Positions 1-9,041 are shown, counted from the stretch's first letter. The stretch: DNA of 51,600 bases from Fonticella tunisiensis (GCF_004364155.1 NZ_SOAZ01000023.1:1-51600); one strand, 5' to 3'. Numbers and translations are program-made. The notes: generated by a model not told the origin, from the letters alone.

Positions 1-19
1 TACATATATAATTCGATAA
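1..19 (+). CDS. ntpI: V/A-type ATPase subunit I, last codons only
   Basis: Only the final five codons and a TAA (17-19) are in the window, reading TYIIR. The C-terminus of the complete subunit I at 31087-33021 has KTKYIKV at the matching place, and a proteolipid gene follows, as expected for an I-K gene order. The identification is inferred from position and this short match. The rest of the gene, and probably subunit C, lie upstream of the window. Confidence 0.45.
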
Positions 20-121
20 ATGTTGGGGGATATCCTGCATATAGATGAATGCAGAGCCTTAAAAATTAAGCCTTTCAAGGTTTTGCAAGAGACTAATAAA
101 TATAAATTAGGGGGGATAACA

Positions 122-538
122 ATGTATTTGTTTTTAACTTTAGCGATTTTTATAGTTGTATTTACAATCACAAAGGGAGTTTTAAAGCTTTATAGAAGAG
201 AAATTTCATCAAAGGAGCAGATTAAAAAGGATTTAAGGTTTAATGTATATTCCTTTATACCTGTCCTTACAGGCCTTATAATAACTGCAATTCCTCAAGT
301 AGCACATGCGGCAGGAAGTGATAACTCATCGGGCCTTGGATTTATTGCAGCAGGTTTAAGTACAGGCCTTGCAGCAATAGGCTCAGGTTATGCAGTTGGT
401 GCCGTAGGTTCATCAGCCCTCGGTGCCGTATCTGAGGATCCTAAGATACTTGGTAAAACTCTTATATTTGTTGGGCTTGCAGAAGGTATAGCAATCTACG
501 GTCTTATCATATCCATTATGATTTTAGGAAGGCTATAG
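122..538 (+). CDS. ntpK: V/A-type ATPase subunit K (proteolipid, single hairpin plus N-terminal extension), operon 1
   Basis: Rotor-ring proteolipid of a V/A-type ATPase, in the cytoplasmic membrane. The start is ATG 122 behind AGGGGGGAT; the frame is open back to 20 but that start has no ribosome site. The 138-residue product has a first membrane segment (about 2-22), a second hydrophobic stretch ending AHAA (about 45-64) that may be a further helix or signal, then one c-type hairpin (about 70-100 and 112-136). The ion-binding Glu is E121 in LAEGIAIYGL. It is followed by G122-I123, and the position where Na+-type rings carry Gln holds S88, so the Na+ ligand set is absent and H+ coupling is inferred. 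Subunit F follows 11 nt later. The second operon's K (33036) is a double hairpin with a different ligand set. Confidence 0.9.
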   Translation: MYLFLTLAIFIVVFTITKGVLKLYRREISSKEQIKKDLRFNVYSFIPVLTGLIITAIPQVAHAAGSDNSSGLGFIAAGLSTGLAAIGSGYAVGAVGSSALGAVSEDPKILGKTLIFVGLAEGIAIYGLIISIMILGRL

Positions 539-549
539 GAAGTGAAAGT

Positions 550-858
550 ATGAGGATGTATCTTTTAAGCGACAACAGGGACACCTTAACAGGCTTAAGG
601 CTTGCAGGGATAAAGGGGATTTTGGTTTCAAGCATAGATGATGCCAGGGAAAGGCTTGAGGAGCTTTTAAACAGCCCGGATGTTGGAATAATCCTTATTA
701 CTGAAAAACTTGGGGTCAGCATGAGGGACAGAATAAGCTTCATAAAACAGAAGCTTCCTATGCCGCTTATAGTAGAGATTCCTGACAGGCATGGGAGTAT
801 CAAGGATAGTGAATATATTATGAATTATGTAAGAGATTCCATCGGTATTAAAGTTTGA
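550..858 (+). CDS. ntpF: V/A-type ATPase subunit F, operon 1
   Basis: Small central-stalk subunit of the V/A-ATPase (called NtpG in Enterococcus). The 102 residues begin MRMYLLSD and contain the family's alternating strands: an N-terminal strand, GIILITEKLG near residue 50, and MPLIVEIPD near 75. It sits between K and E with short spacers, preceded by AGGAAGTGA. It is paralogous to the F subunit at 35231-35548, which has the same fold and length but low identity. This order (K-F-E-A-B-D) differs from the second operon (K-E-C-F-A-B-D), so the two operons are not a simple recent duplication. Confidence 0.85.
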   Translation: MRMYLLSDNRDTLTGLRLAGIKGILVSSIDDARERLEELLNSPDVGIILITEKLGVSMRDRISFIKQKLPMPLIVEIPDRHGSIKDSEYIMNYVRDSIGIKV

Positions 859-867
859 GGTGGTTAT

Positions 868-1467
868 ATGATTACCATTGAGGAAAAGCTTAAGCTTTTT
901 ACGAAGATAGTTTATGACAGGGTTGAAAAAGAGAATAGAGGAATGGTTGAAAAGTTCAATGAGGAGTTTGGAAATATAATAGAAAGAAAAAGGCAGGAGT
1001 TTATAAATGAAGCCCAAAATATCCTGTCTCAAAACATAAGGGAAATTGAAAAGGAAAGGACAAAAATCCTGTCAAGGGCAAGAATAGAAGAGAAAAGGAT
1101 AGCTCTGGAGGCAAACAGGACAATATTTGATAAAGCTTTGAAAGACCTTCTAAAATATGCTGGGGATTTTACCAAAATACCTGAATACAGTGAAATGTTT
1201 TTTGATGATTTAGAGAGGATAAAGCCCCAGCTTAAAGGAAGTATCATAGACATATATGTTACAAAATCAGACTTTGAAAGATATAAAAACAATATAGATG
1301 AAGCTTTTGATGGAAAAACAATAAATTATTTTATAGATGATGAACTTATAGGTGGCTTTAAAGCTATTGATAAATCCATCAGCATAAAGTTTGACATGTC
1401 CCTTTCAGGACGAATTAATGAAGCAAGGGAACTTATCGGCAGAAAGCTCTTTGAGATACTTCAATAG
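868..1467 (+). CDS. ntpE: V/A-type ATPase subunit E, operon 1
   Basis: Peripheral-stalk (stator) subunit. The 199-residue product has a long charged N-terminal helix (about 1-90, rich in E, K and R) that would form the coiled coil with subunit G/H, then a globular C-terminal domain ending in the family-like stretch IDDELIGGFKAIDKSISI, the E-subunit region that contacts the top of the A3B3 head. ATG 868 follows GAGGTGG. No G/H-type partner gene is visible in this part of operon 1; it may lie upstream, or the subunit from 30774 may be shared. Confidence 0.85.
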   Translation: MITIEEKLKLFTKIVYDRVEKENRGMVEKFNEEFGNIIERKRQEFINEAQNILSQNIREIEKERTKILSRARIEEKRIALEANRTIFDKALKDLLKYAGDFTKIPEYSEMFFDDLERIKPQLKGSIIDIYVTKSDFERYKNNIDEAFDGKTINYFIDDELIGGFKAIDKSISIKFDMSLSGRINEARELIGRKLFEILQ

Positions 1468-1478
1468 GTGGTGTTCAT

Positions 1479-3248
1479 ATGGAGGAAAGACAGGGAATTA
1501 TAGAATATATAAACGGCCCGGTAATCAAGGCTTATAATATGGAAAACTTCAAGATGAGGGAAATGGTTACGGTTGGGGAGAAAAAGCTTATAGGCGAGGT
1601 GATTTCCCTGGATGGTAATACAGGGACGGTTCAGGTTTATGAGGAAACCACAGGGCTTAAAATAGGGGATATCATATATTCAACCTCAATGCCCCTATCC
1701 GTAAAGCTTGGCCCTGGAATTATTGGAAATATATTTGATGGAATTCAAAGGCCATTAAGCTATATTCATAAAATGTCAGGAGGCTTTATAAGGGAAGGTA
1801 TCGGGCTTGAATCTATAGATTTAAATAAAGTATGGGATGTTGAAATTATTGTGAAAGAAGGAGATAACATCAAAGAGGGAGAGGCCTTCGGTATGGTCCA
1901 GGAAACACCACTTATAAAGCACTATCTTCTCGTTCCGCCTGGTATTTCAGGAAGGGTTGTATCGGTGGTTAAAAGTGGAAAGTATGATATGGAAAAGGTT
2001 CTGCTTGAGGTGGATGATGGTAAAATCCTTCACTCCCTTAAGATGTATCACAATTGGCCAGTTAGAACCCCAAGGCCTTCAAAGGAGAGGATACCCATTG
2101 AAAAACCCCTTGTAACAGGACAGAGGGTGGTAGATACTTTCTTTCCTGTGGCGAAGGGAGGTACAGCTGCAATCCCGGGAGGCTTTGGAACGGGCAAAAC
2201 AATGACTCAGCATCAGCTTGCAAAGTGGAGTGATGCTGACATCATAGTTTATATTGGCTGCGGTGAGAGGGGAAATGAAATGACGGAGGTTCTTGAGGAT
2301 TTTCCAAAGCTTGTAGACCCTAATTCAGGACTTCCACTTATGAACAGGACTATACTTATTGCAAATACATCCAACATGCCCGTTGCAGCCAGGGAGGCTT
2401 CTATTTACACAGGAATTACCATCGCTGAATACTTTAGAGACATGGGATATCACGTTGCGGTAATGGCTGATTCAACCTCAAGGTGGGCAGAGGCACTCAG
2501 GGAAATTTCAGGGCGTCTTGAGGAGATGCCTGCAGAGGAAGGCTATCCTGCATATCTTCCATCGAGGCTTGCAGAGTTTTATGAAAGGGCGGGATATGTA
2601 AGAAGCCTTGGAGGGCGGGAAGGCTCTGTTACAATAATTGGTGCAGTATCCCCCGCAGGAGGGGATTTTTCAGAGCCCGTAACACAGAACACCAAAAGGT
2701 TTGTTGGAGCATTTCTTGGCCTTGATAAAAAGCTTGCCTATGCAAGGCATTATCCTGCCATAAACTGGCTCTCAAGTTACAGCAGCTATATAGCGTCAAT
2801 AGAAAAGTGGTACAGCAAAAACGTATCAAGGGACATGATGGCTCTTAGGGGAGAAATGCTTAAGGTTCTTCAGGAGGAGAGTAAGCTTCTCGAGATTGTA
2901 AAGCTTGTCGGGGAGGATGTCCTCCCTGATGAACAGAGGATCGTACTTGAAATTGCAAGGGTTATAAAGATAGGCTTTCTTCAGCAAAATGCATACCATA
3001 AGGATGATACCTTTGTAAATTTAAATAAGCAGTACAGAATGCTGAGGGCCATAAACATACTCTACGAGTATTCGAAGAAGGCTGTATCTAAAGGAATTCC
3101 TATATCTAAAATTAGAAACAGCGATGTCTTCAGCGATGTGATGAAGATGAAATATACGATTCCAAACGATTATAAGGATGAATTTGAAATTCTTGAGAAG
3201 AAGATAGATGACTATTTTAAAGGCTTAATGAATGAATATAAAGGGTGA
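1479..3248 (+). CDS. ntpA: V/A-type ATPase catalytic subunit A, operon 1
   Basis: Catalytic ATP-binding subunit of the A3B3 head. At 589 residues it has the family's normal length and the extra non-homologous region (about 110-200) that separates A from B subunits. The Walker A loop reads GGFGTGKT, where most A subunits, including the second copy at 35591, have GPFGSGKT; the catalytic lysine and threonine are kept. The arginine/Walker B region [20 protein letters not shown] is intact. ATG 1479 follows GGTGGTG, and the gene ends just before subunit B. The P-to-G change in the loop is unusual but need not abolish activity. Confidence 0.97.
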   Translation: MEERQGIIEYINGPVIKAYNMENFKMREMVTVGEKKLIGEVISLDGNTGTVQVYEETTGLKIGDIIYSTSMPLSVKLGPGIIGNIFDGIQRPLSYIHKMSGGFIREGIGLESIDLNKVWDVEIIVKEGDNIKEGEAFGMVQETPLIKHYLLVPPGISGRVVSVVKSGKYDMEKVLLEVDDGKILHSLKMYHNWPVRTPRPSKERIPIEKPLVTGQRVVDTFFPVAKGGTAAIPGGFGTGKTMTQHQLAKWSDADIIVYIGCGERGNEMTEVLEDFPKLVDPNSGLPLMNRTILIANTSNMPVAAREASIYTGITIAEYFRDMGYHVAVMADSTSRWAEALREISGRLEEMPAEEGYPAYLPSRLAEFYERAGYVRSLGGREGSVTIIGAVSPAGGDFSEPVTQNTKRFVGAFLGLDKKLAYARHYPAINWLSSYSSYIASIEKWYSKNVSRDMMALRGEMLKVLQEESKLLEIVKLVGEDVLPDEQRIVLEIARVIKIGFLQQNAYHKDDTFVNLNKQYRMLRAINILYEYSKKAVSKGIPISKIRNSDVFSDVMKMKYTIPNDYKDEFEILEKKIDDYFKGLMNEYKG

Positions 3249-3253
3249 TGTAT

Positions 3254-4624
3254 ATGATAAAGGAGTACACTCATCTTGAAAGGATAGAGGGTCCTCTAAT
3301 AATTGTTTCAGGCGTTTCAGGGGCTTCCTATGATGAAATTGTTGAAATAAGAACCATTCAGGGAATGAAGCGCGGCAAGGTGGTTCAGCTTTATAAGGAT
3401 ATGGCAGTTGTTCAGGTGTTTGAATCCACATCAGGCATGTCGGTTAAGGATGTATCAGTAAAGTTTACTGGAAAGCCCCTTGAGATAAACCTCTCAAAGG
3501 ATATACTGGGCAGGGTTTTTAATGGTACAGGTGAACCAAGGGATGGTGGAGGTGATATATTCTGGGGGGAGAAAATGGATGTAAATGGAAGACCGATAAA
3601 TCCCGTTGCAAGAAGGTACCCCAGAAACTACATTCAGACAGGAATATCTGCTATAGATGGACTTATGACGCTGATTAGGGGGCAAAAGCTTCCTATATTT
3701 TCAGGAAACGGCCTTCCCCACAACCAGATGGCAGCACAGATAGTAAGGCAGGCAAGGATATTTGATAATGAAAATAGCGATTTTGGAATAGTCTTTGCAG
3801 CTATGGGACTTAAGCACGACGATGCCCATTATTTCCTTAGAGCATTTGAGGAGTCAGGGGTCCTTGAAAGGGTTGTTATGTTTTTAAACCTTGCAGACGA
3901 CCCTGTGGTTGAAAGAATAATAACACCAAGGTGTGCCCTAACTGCTGCGGAGTATCTTGCATTTAATGAAAATATGCACATACTTGTTATAATGACTGAC
4001 ATGACAAGCTACTGCGAAGCCCTGAGGGAGATATCATCTGCAAGGGAGGAGGTGCCTGGAAGAAAGGGCTATCCAGGGTATTTATATTCTGATCTTTCAA
4101 GCCTTTATGAAAGGGCAGGAATGATGGAGGGGTCAAAGGGCTCAATTACACAGATACCAATCCTTACAATGCCAAACGATGACATAACCCATCCCATTCC
4201 TGACCTTACGGGCTATATTACGGAGGGGCAGATAGTTTTAAGCAGGGAGATATTTCAGAGGAACATTTATCCTCCAATTAACATACTTCCATCTCTTTCA
4301 AGGCTTATGAAGGATGGCATTGGTGAAGGTTTTACAAGGGAGGATCACCCATCCCTTTCAAACCAGATTTTCTCATCCTATTCAAGGGTTCAGGATGTAA
4401 TTGCCCTCGCCCAGGTAATAGGTGAGGATGAACTTTCAGAGATTGATAAAAAATATCTCGAGTTTGGAAGGGCATTTGAAAATAGATTTTTAAGGCAGGA
4501 CTATGAGGAGAACAGGAATATATGGGAAACCCTTGATATTGCGTGGGATATATTATCCATTCTTCCAAGGTCCGAGCTGGATAGAATAGACCCGAAGTAT
4601 ATGGATGCGAGGTACAGGGGGTGA
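3254..4624 (+). CDS. ntpB: V/A-type ATPase subunit B, operon 1
   Basis: Regulatory, non-catalytic nucleotide-binding subunit of the head. The start at ATG 3254 is chosen because AAAGGGTG ends 6 nt upstream and the N-terminus ([14 protein letters not shown]) then matches the second B subunit ([14 protein letters not shown]); GTG 3245 and ATG 3248 are in-frame alternatives. As expected for B subunits there is no functional Walker A (SGNGLPHNQ takes its place). The signature [19 protein letters not shown] is complete. Length is 456 residues. Confidence 0.96.
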   Translation: MIKEYTHLERIEGPLIIVSGVSGASYDEIVEIRTIQGMKRGKVVQLYKDMAVVQVFESTSGMSVKDVSVKFTGKPLEINLSKDILGRVFNGTGEPRDGGGDIFWGEKMDVNGRPINPVARRYPRNYIQTGISAIDGLMTLIRGQKLPIFSGNGLPHNQMAAQIVRQARIFDNENSDFGIVFAAMGLKHDDAHYFLRAFEESGVLERVVMFLNLADDPVVERIITPRCALTAAEYLAFNENMHILVIMTDMTSYCEALREISSAREEVPGRKGYPGYLYSDLSSLYERAGMMEGSKGSITQIPILTMPNDDITHPIPDLTGYITEGQIVLSREIFQRNIYPPINILPSLSRLMKDGIGEGFTREDHPSLSNQIFSSYSRVQDVIALAQVIGEDELSEIDKKYLEFGRAFENRFLRQDYEENRNIWETLDIAWDILSILPRSELDRIDPKYMDARYRG

Positions 4625-4628
4625 TTTG

Positions 4629-5267
4629 GTGGATACAAATATTGCCCCTACCAAATCAAACCTTATGAGTGCAAAGGCTACACTTGAGTTTTCAAAAAAA
4701 GGATATGAGCTTTTAGATCAAAAGAGAAATGTTTTAATAAGAGAGATGATGGGGCTTCTGGACAGGGCAAAGGACATACAGGAGAGAATCAACATAACCT
4801 TTAAGAAAGCATATGATGCCCTTAAAATGGCCAACCTTACTATGGGAATTGCAAGTGTGGAGGATATTGCATCCTCAGTTCCAGAGAATGGAGATTTTCA
4901 CATACTTACTAAAAGCGTAATGGGGGTTGAAATACCAACCATAGTCTACGAAAAGCATGAGGCAGCTCCAATGTACAGCTTCTATCAAACCAATGCCTCA
5001 GTTGATTTGGCCTTTAGGAGTTTTTGGGAGATCAAATATCTTGTTGTAGAGCTAGCTGAGGTTGAAAACTCCGTATATAAGCTTGCAATTGAGATAAAGA
5101 AAACTCAAAAGAGGGCAAATGCCCTTGAAAATATACAAATACCCAAGTATAAAGAAATAGTAAAATACATTCAGGATGTTCTTGAAGAGAAGGAAAGGGA
5201 GGATTTTTTTAGGCTCAAGGTGGTTAAAAAGAAGAGAATAAGAAAGAAAGCGTTAAAGGGTAAGTAA
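4629..5267 (+). CDS. ntpD: V/A-type ATPase subunit D, operon 1
   Basis: Central rotor shaft inside the A3B3 head, functionally equivalent to gamma. GTG 4629 is preferred: AGGGGGTGA ends 4 nt upstream, and the 212-residue product then equals the second D subunit (38735) in length. The N- and C-terminal helices that form the coiled-coil shaft are visible (about 10-75 and 120-195), with the motif ALENIQIPKYKEIVKYI, which corresponds to [17 protein letters not shown] in copy 2. The C-terminus is very basic. The stop codon lies inside a perfect palindrome (5253-5284). Confidence 0.93.
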   Translation: MDTNIAPTKSNLMSAKATLEFSKKGYELLDQKRNVLIREMMGLLDRAKDIQERINITFKKAYDALKMANLTMGIASVEDIASSVPENGDFHILTKSVMGVEIPTIVYEKHEAAPMYSFYQTNASVDLAFRSFWEIKYLVVELAEVENSVYKLAIEIKKTQKRANALENIQIPKYKEIVKYIQDVLEEKEREDFFRLKVVKKKRIRKKALKGK

Positions 5268-5284
5268 ATTTACTTACCCTTTAA
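5253..5284. terminator. Perfect 32-nt palindrome at the end of ATPase operon 1
   Basis: Two 16-nt arms, TTAAAGGGTAAGTAAA and its exact reverse complement, meet without a spacer and include the ntpD stop codon (5265-5267). The arm would fold into a strong hairpin with an unavoidable small loop. There is no T-run directly behind it, so it may stop RNA exonucleases or act as a weak terminator rather than as a classical intrinsic terminator. Confidence 0.55.
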
Positions 5285-5330
5285 ATAGTGAAAAAAATTT
5301 ACAATAATTCGATTATTTTGATATATTGGA

Positions 5331-5358
5331 TTGATTTCTAAATTGAAATATTTATGAT
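5331..5358 (+). promoter_or_regulatory. Possible promoter for the ion transporter
   Basis: TTGATT (5331) and TATGAT (5353) are separated by 16 nt, about 55 nt before the GTG start at 5413. The match is moderate in an AT-rich stretch. Confidence 0.35.
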
Positions 5359-5412
5359 ATTATAAAGAGAAAATTAACAAAACATTAACGCAATTTTGGA
5401 GGGGGATAGACG

Positions 5413-6690
5413 GTGAAAAATTTATATGAAATTGTAGTAATTGCAGTTTTTTTAATTACCTTTGGTATGATTATAAGTGAAAAAGTAAACAGAACCGTTG
5501 CGGCACTATTAGGAGCAGCAGTTCTTCTGATTGCGAAGATAATCGATCAAGGGAAAGCAGTGAGTTTCATAGATTATACCACCATTGGTGTGCTTATTGG
5601 GATGATGATTATCGTAGCTATTACAAAAAGAACTGGACTGTTTCAATATCTCGCAATAAAGTCGGCGAAAATTGTAAAGGGAGATCCCTTTAAACTCATT
5701 ATAGTTTTCGGAATAATAACAGGTATGATATCTGCTTTTTTAGATAATGTAACGACAGTTCTTCTTATGGCTCCCGTTACGCTGGTTATTGCCAGGATGC
5801 TTAAGATAAATCCAATCCCTTTTATGATGACCGAGGTGATTGCTTCAAATATTGGAGGTACCGCAACATTAATAGGGGATCCACCAAATATCATGATAGG
5901 AAGTGAAGCTGGACTAGGATTTATGGATTTTATTAAAAATCTTTCGCCAATTGTAATGCTAATCCTAGTTGTTATCACGTTTCTTTTAAGCTTTGTTTAC
6001 AGAAAGGAACTTACAGTAAACGAAGAACTTAAGGACAATATTATGACTCTTGATGATAGGAGCGCCATAGTAGACAAGCCCCTTTTAATCAAATCCCTTT
6101 CGGTTCTGGGGCTTGTTATACTTGGATTTTTCCTTCATGAGAAGCTTGGTTATGAATCTTCAATCGTTGCAATTGGGGGAGCAACTCTTCTGCTCTTTAT
6201 AGGCAGGGTAGATGTTGAAGAAATTCTCCTTGAAATAGAGTGGCCAACCATATTCTTCTTTATCGCCCTGTTTATAATAGTTGGAACTCTGGAAGAAGTT
6301 GGAGTTATATCGCAAATTGCAAAGCTTATTATGAGCGTTACTCAAGGAAATCTTATGATAACAGGCCTTATAATACTCTGGGTTTCTGCCATTCTATCAG
6401 CGTTCCTTGATAATATACCCTTTGTTGCAACAATGATTCCACTTATAAAAGCCATGGGGCAAATGTCTGGAATGGACATAATGCCGCTGTGGTGGGCGCT
6501 TTCACTTGGGGCATGCCTTGGAGGAAATGGAACTCTTATAGGTGCATCTGCTAACGTTGTTGTGGCCGGAATACTTGAAAAGGAAGGACAAAAGATAAGC
6601 TTTAGAGAATTTACAAGAATAGGATTTCCAATGATGATTGTTTCAATTGTAATTTCCACTGTTTATTTGTTGTTGTTTTATCTAATATAA
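5413..6690 (+). CDS. ArsB/NhaD-family ion transporter
   Basis: A 425-residue, very hydrophobic protein with about 11-12 membrane helices in two inverted-repeat halves. The first half holds SAFLDNVTTVLLMAPVTLVI and GGTATLIGDPPNIMIGSEAG; the second holds SAFLDNIPFVATMIPLI and GGNGTLIGASANVVVAG. These duplicated (S)AFLDN and GTLIG signatures are typical of the ArsB/NhaD permease branch of the ion-transporter superfamily. The substrate cannot be fixed from sequence: Na+/H+ exchange, arsenite or a dicarboxylate are possible. No arsenic genes are nearby, while the V/A-ATPase is directly upstream, so cation/proton exchange is a reasonable inference. GTG 5413 follows GGAGGGGGA. Confidence 0.85.
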   Translation: MKNLYEIVVIAVFLITFGMIISEKVNRTVAALLGAAVLLIAKIIDQGKAVSFIDYTTIGVLIGMMIIVAITKRTGLFQYLAIKSAKIVKGDPFKLIIVFGIITGMISAFLDNVTTVLLMAPVTLVIARMLKINPIPFMMTEVIASNIGGTATLIGDPPNIMIGSEAGLGFMDFIKNLSPIVMLILVVITFLLSFVYRKELTVNEELKDNIMTLDDRSAIVDKPLLIKSLSVLGLVILGFFLHEKLGYESSIVAIGGATLLLFIGRVDVEEILLEIEWPTIFFFIALFIIVGTLEEVGVISQIAKLIMSVTQGNLMITGLIILWVSAILSAFLDNIPFVATMIPLIKAMGQMSGMDIMPLWWALSLGACLGGNGTLIGASANVVVAGILEKEGQKISFREFTRIGFPMMIVSIVISTVYLLLFYLI

Positions 6691-6734
6691 AGGTGTATAA
6701 TGGAAAATAATAGTAATATAAAGGGGCGATCAGT

Positions 6735-7211
6735 ATGCAAAGGATACTGGTAAAGGGAGCTATGGATGAAATGATGCTAAGGCAGCTCGGAGCGGACGTT
6801 ATATCCTTTCATGGCCTGCAATGTTATGTAAAGTTTATTGTTCAGGGTGTTGAGATAAGCTATACGTATAATATTAACGCAAAACAAAAATATTTTCTCC
6901 AACGAATAAAGCCCTATCCCATGAATGCAGGAGTATTTGAAAATGTAAGCGATGTAGTAAACTCCATCAAAATTGATTATGAACAGTTTAAAAATGCAAT
7001 TAAAAGCGGTAATTTCCAGAAGTTTTTAGATATAAACAGGAGTGCCATTGAAGCAGCAAGAAACCTTGAGGATTTATTTCTATACTATAATGTAAGTCTG
7101 GAGGAACTGGAGGAATTAAAGACTCAAATAGATGGCATAAGGGAGAAGATCTTAAAATGTGCACAAAATAGCCCACGTATCTATTTTGAAAAGGAGCCGG
7201 AAAGTTTATAA
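6735..7211 (+). CDS. Conserved-looking protein of unknown function
   Basis: I do not recognise this family. The 158-residue product has a mixed alpha/beta N-terminal part (1-75) that includes GVEISYTYNINAKQKYFLQR and a mostly helical, acidic C-terminal half with a likely short coiled coil at about 115-140 (LEELEELKTQIDGIREKI). There is no signal peptide, membrane segment or metal-binding cluster. ATG 6735 follows AAGGGGCGAT. It converges on the YhaM-like gene and shares its terminator. Codon use looks like that of the neighbours, so it is probably a normal chromosomal gene. Confidence 0.7.
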   Translation: MQRILVKGAMDEMMLRQLGADVISFHGLQCYVKFIVQGVEISYTYNINAKQKYFLQRIKPYPMNAGVFENVSDVVNSIKIDYEQFKNAIKSGNFQKFLDINRSAIEAARNLEDLFLYYNVSLEELEELKTQIDGIREKILKCAQNSPRIYFEKEPESL

Positions 7212-7240
7212 GGATGGCAAAAACCATCCTTATCTTTTCT
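7208..7240. terminator. Bidirectional terminator between convergent genes
   Basis: The stem ATAAGGATGG (7208-7217) pairs with CCATCCTTAT (7224-7233) around a 6-nt loop, followed on the plus strand by CTTTTCTT. Both flanking stop codons (7209-7211 plus, 7230-7232 minus) lie within the hairpin. Confidence 0.8.
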
Positions 7241-8162
7241 TAATATACCTCTTATAAATGCTGTTGTATTCAGTCCATTCATCAGTTCCACAATCCCTCT
7301 GAATGGCAAGATTAAAACCGTTGATTTCAGCGCTGGCCTTATCAGCATGGTGTAGTGCAGTTGCCTCAATTGTCATTGGAAGCACGGGGGAGCCAGCCTC
7401 CTGGGTACCATGATGTGAAAGTATACAGTGCTGAAGCTCGACAAGTATTTTTTTAGGGAAATTGTCTATCTGTGATGCAGCACTGTTTAAAATTTCGGTT
7501 CCCATGTATATGTGGCCGAGGAGCCGTCCATCCGTTGTATATCTGTTCTCGGGAAAATCTGAAAGTTCCCTTACCTTGCCGATGTCATGAAGAAGGGCAG
7601 CGGCTACAGCTATATCATAGTTTATATACTTAAACAGGCTGCAGAAGTGTATGACCGTTTTTGCAACCTCCAATGTGTGCTCCGCAAGCCCTCCAACGTA
7701 TGCATGGTGTATTTCCGCTCCCGCAGCCTTTTTAAAGAAACCGTTTTTAATTTCGGGGCTTTTAAATATGTATTTTAGAAGAGATTTTATCTCAGGGGTA
7801 TTTATACTTTCAATTATCAAGTCTATCTCATCAGAGAGCTTCATTTCCTCAAGGCTGCTTGAAGGAAGAAGCTCTTCGAGAAGTTCCTTTGCAGGGTTTG
7901 TAACAGGTTCTATGTTATCTATGTGAATTTGAATAGTTCCCTTAAACTCCCTTGCAGTGCCCCAGATGTATGCGATACAGCCCGGGGTTATTTCCCTGGC
8001 AATAGAAAGTTTATTATACCATATTTTAGCATCATAGTTTTTAACTCCGGAACTGACTTCCAGATGATAATATTCCTTGTTATTTTGACCCATTTTTTTG
8101 AGTATTTGTCTTATAAACACTGGCTGGCCCTCAAGTTTATCGTTAGCAGTTAAATTCAGCAT
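7230..8162 (-). CDS. yhaM: YhaM-like 3'-5' exoribonuclease (OB fold plus HD domain)
   Basis: Cytoplasmic metal-dependent exonuclease of the YhaM/CBF1 family. The 310 residues match the family length. An OB-fold nucleic-acid-binding domain occupies about 1-95 (includes IWYNKLSIAREITPGCIAYI). The HD phosphohydrolase domain follows, with HHAYVGGLAEHTLEVA, the defining ALLHDIGK motif and the second-shell HHAD near 270. The family trims RNA and DNA from the 3' end. Transcription is divergent from ndk, with GAGGTGAT before the ATG. Its general partners in RNA decay are not in the window. Confidence 0.88.
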   Translation of the reverse strand: MLNLTANDKLEGQPVFIRQILKKMGQNNKEYYHLEVSSGVKNYDAKIWYNKLSIAREITPGCIAYIWGTAREFKGTIQIHIDNIEPVTNPAKELLEELLPSSSLEEMKLSDEIDLIIESINTPEIKSLLKYIFKSPEIKNGFFKKAAGAEIHHAYVGGLAEHTLEVAKTVIHFCSLFKYINYDIAVAAALLHDIGKVRELSDFPENRYTTDGRLLGHIYMGTEILNSAASQIDNFPKKILVELQHCILSHHGTQEAGSPVLPMTIEATALHHADKASAEINGFNLAIQRDCGTDEWTEYNSIYKRYIKKR

Positions 8163-8235
8163 AAAATCACCTCAATAATATTATACATAATTCAATGAAA
8201 AAATGTACATAATGAAACAATAAGGAGGTATTGCT

Positions 8236-8640
8236 ATGGAAAGAACGTTGATACTTATAAAACCCGATGGAGTAAGAAGAAATTTGATAGGCGAGATAAT
8301 TAGAAGATACGAAATGAAGGGGCTAAAAATAGTCTCTATAAAATCCATGCATCCATCTAGAGAGCTGGTGGAGGAACACTATGCTGAGCATAGGGGGAAG
8401 CCCTTCTTTAATGATCTTATTGAATATCTGACATCGGGTATGGTTGTTGCTTGCATCGTTGAAGGTTCAAATGCCATAAAATGTGTAAGGCTGATAAATG
8501 GAGCTACTAAATATTATGATGCTCTTCCAGGAACAATAAGAGGAGATTTTGCATGTGATGAAACTCAAAACCTTGTTCATGCATCGGATTGTGAAGAGGC
8601 AGCCAAAAGAGAGATTGGACTGTGGTTTCCAGAGGGTTAA
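8236..8640 (+). CDS. ndk: Nucleoside-diphosphate kinase
   Basis: Transfers the gamma-phosphate from ATP to nucleoside diphosphates through a phosphohistidine. The 134-residue product has the family N-terminus ERTLILIKPDGVRRNLIGEI and the active-site segment NLVHASDC. The histidine is present, although the usual form is NxxHGSDS, so the two changes beside it (G to A and S to C) are notable but conservative. AAGGAGGT precedes ATG 8236. It is a single-gene unit between yhaM and tRNA-Pro. No convincing intrinsic terminator follows it before the tRNA promoter. Confidence 0.96.
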   Translation: MERTLILIKPDGVRRNLIGEIIRRYEMKGLKIVSIKSMHPSRELVEEHYAEHRGKPFFNDLIEYLTSGMVVACIVEGSNAIKCVRLINGATKYYDALPGTIRGDFACDETQNLVHASDCEEAAKREIGLWFPEG

Positions 8641-8706
8641 CTCGACGTGCCAGCCTAGAGAAAAGTTATTTTTATAATAATTAGGATGTAAATTCATAAT
8701 TTGCTA

Positions 8707-8734
8707 TTGAAAAAATATAAAAAAGGAGTATAAT
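8707..8734 (+). promoter_or_regulatory. Promoter of tRNA-Pro
   Basis: TTGAAA (8707-8712) and TATAAT (8729-8734) with a 16-nt spacer, ending 27 nt before the mature tRNA 5' end. The -10 box is a perfect consensus match. Confidence 0.75.
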
Positions 8735-8761
8735 ATAAATGTGTTCAAATCAATAGCATAT

Positions 8762-8837
8762 CTGGGTGTGGCGCAGATGGTAGCGCGCCAGAATGGGGTT
8801 CTGGAGGTCGCTGGTTCAAGTCCAGTCACCCAGACCA
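8762..8837 (+). tRNA. tRNA-Pro (anticodon GGG)
   Basis: A full cloverleaf can be drawn: acceptor CTGGGTG/CACCCAG, D arm GCGC-AGATGGTA-GCGC, anticodon arm CCAGA/TCTGG with the 7-nt loop ATGGGGT (anticodon GGG), T arm GCTGG-TTCAAGT-CCAGT, discriminator A and an encoded CCA end. The D loop is short at 8 nt. It is a lone tRNA with its own promoter and terminator. Confidence 0.96.
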
Positions 8838-8841
8838 ATCA

Positions 8842-8877
8842 AAAGCCTTGGAAAAATACTTTCCAAGGCTTTTTTTC
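8842..8877 (+). terminator. Intrinsic terminator of tRNA-Pro
   Basis: AAGCCTTGGAAA pairs with TTTCCAAGGCTT across a 5-nt loop, followed directly by a run of T residues up to 8877. Confidence 0.93.
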
Positions 8878-8885
8878 TGCTCCAA

Positions 8886-9041
8886 GGGACGGTTAACAAA
8901 ATCAGGTACCAGCTCCAGGGACAGTTAACAAATTAAGGCAGTACCAGTCCCAGATCCTAGGGACAGTTAATAATTTTAGGCAGTGTTCTCTAACAATTCT
9001 AGGAACAGTTAACAAATCCAATTCCAGGGACAGTTAATAAT
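8886..9041 (+). repeat. Left cluster of five direct RAYT-associated repeats
   Basis: Five copies of a GGGACRGTTAAYAA unit lie in the same direction, starting at 8886, 8918, 8960, 9002 (variant GGAACAGTTAACAA) and 9027, at irregular 25-42 nt spacing. Spacers share loose elements such as CAGGTA, GGCAGT and CCAGTCC. They lie immediately upstream of the IS200-like transposase gene, and inverted copies lie downstream of it (10245-10419). This arrangement resembles REP-type repeats mobilised by a REP-associated tyrosine transposase. Repeat positions are seen directly; the link to the transposase is inferred. Confidence 0.8.

Noticed and set aside
20-121. Upstream extension of the first ntpK frame
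   Set aside because: The added residues are not membrane-like or family-like, and the AGGGGGGAT site clearly points to ATG 122.
7651-7926. Plus-strand frames opposite the YhaM-like gene
   Set aside because: They are shadows of a gene with clear HD and OB motifs on the minus strand.
8886-9041. CRISPR-like look of the short repeats
   Set aside because: Repeat units are only about 14 nt, vary in sequence and have uneven spacing; there are no cas genes, and inverted copies lie behind the adjacent RAYT gene.
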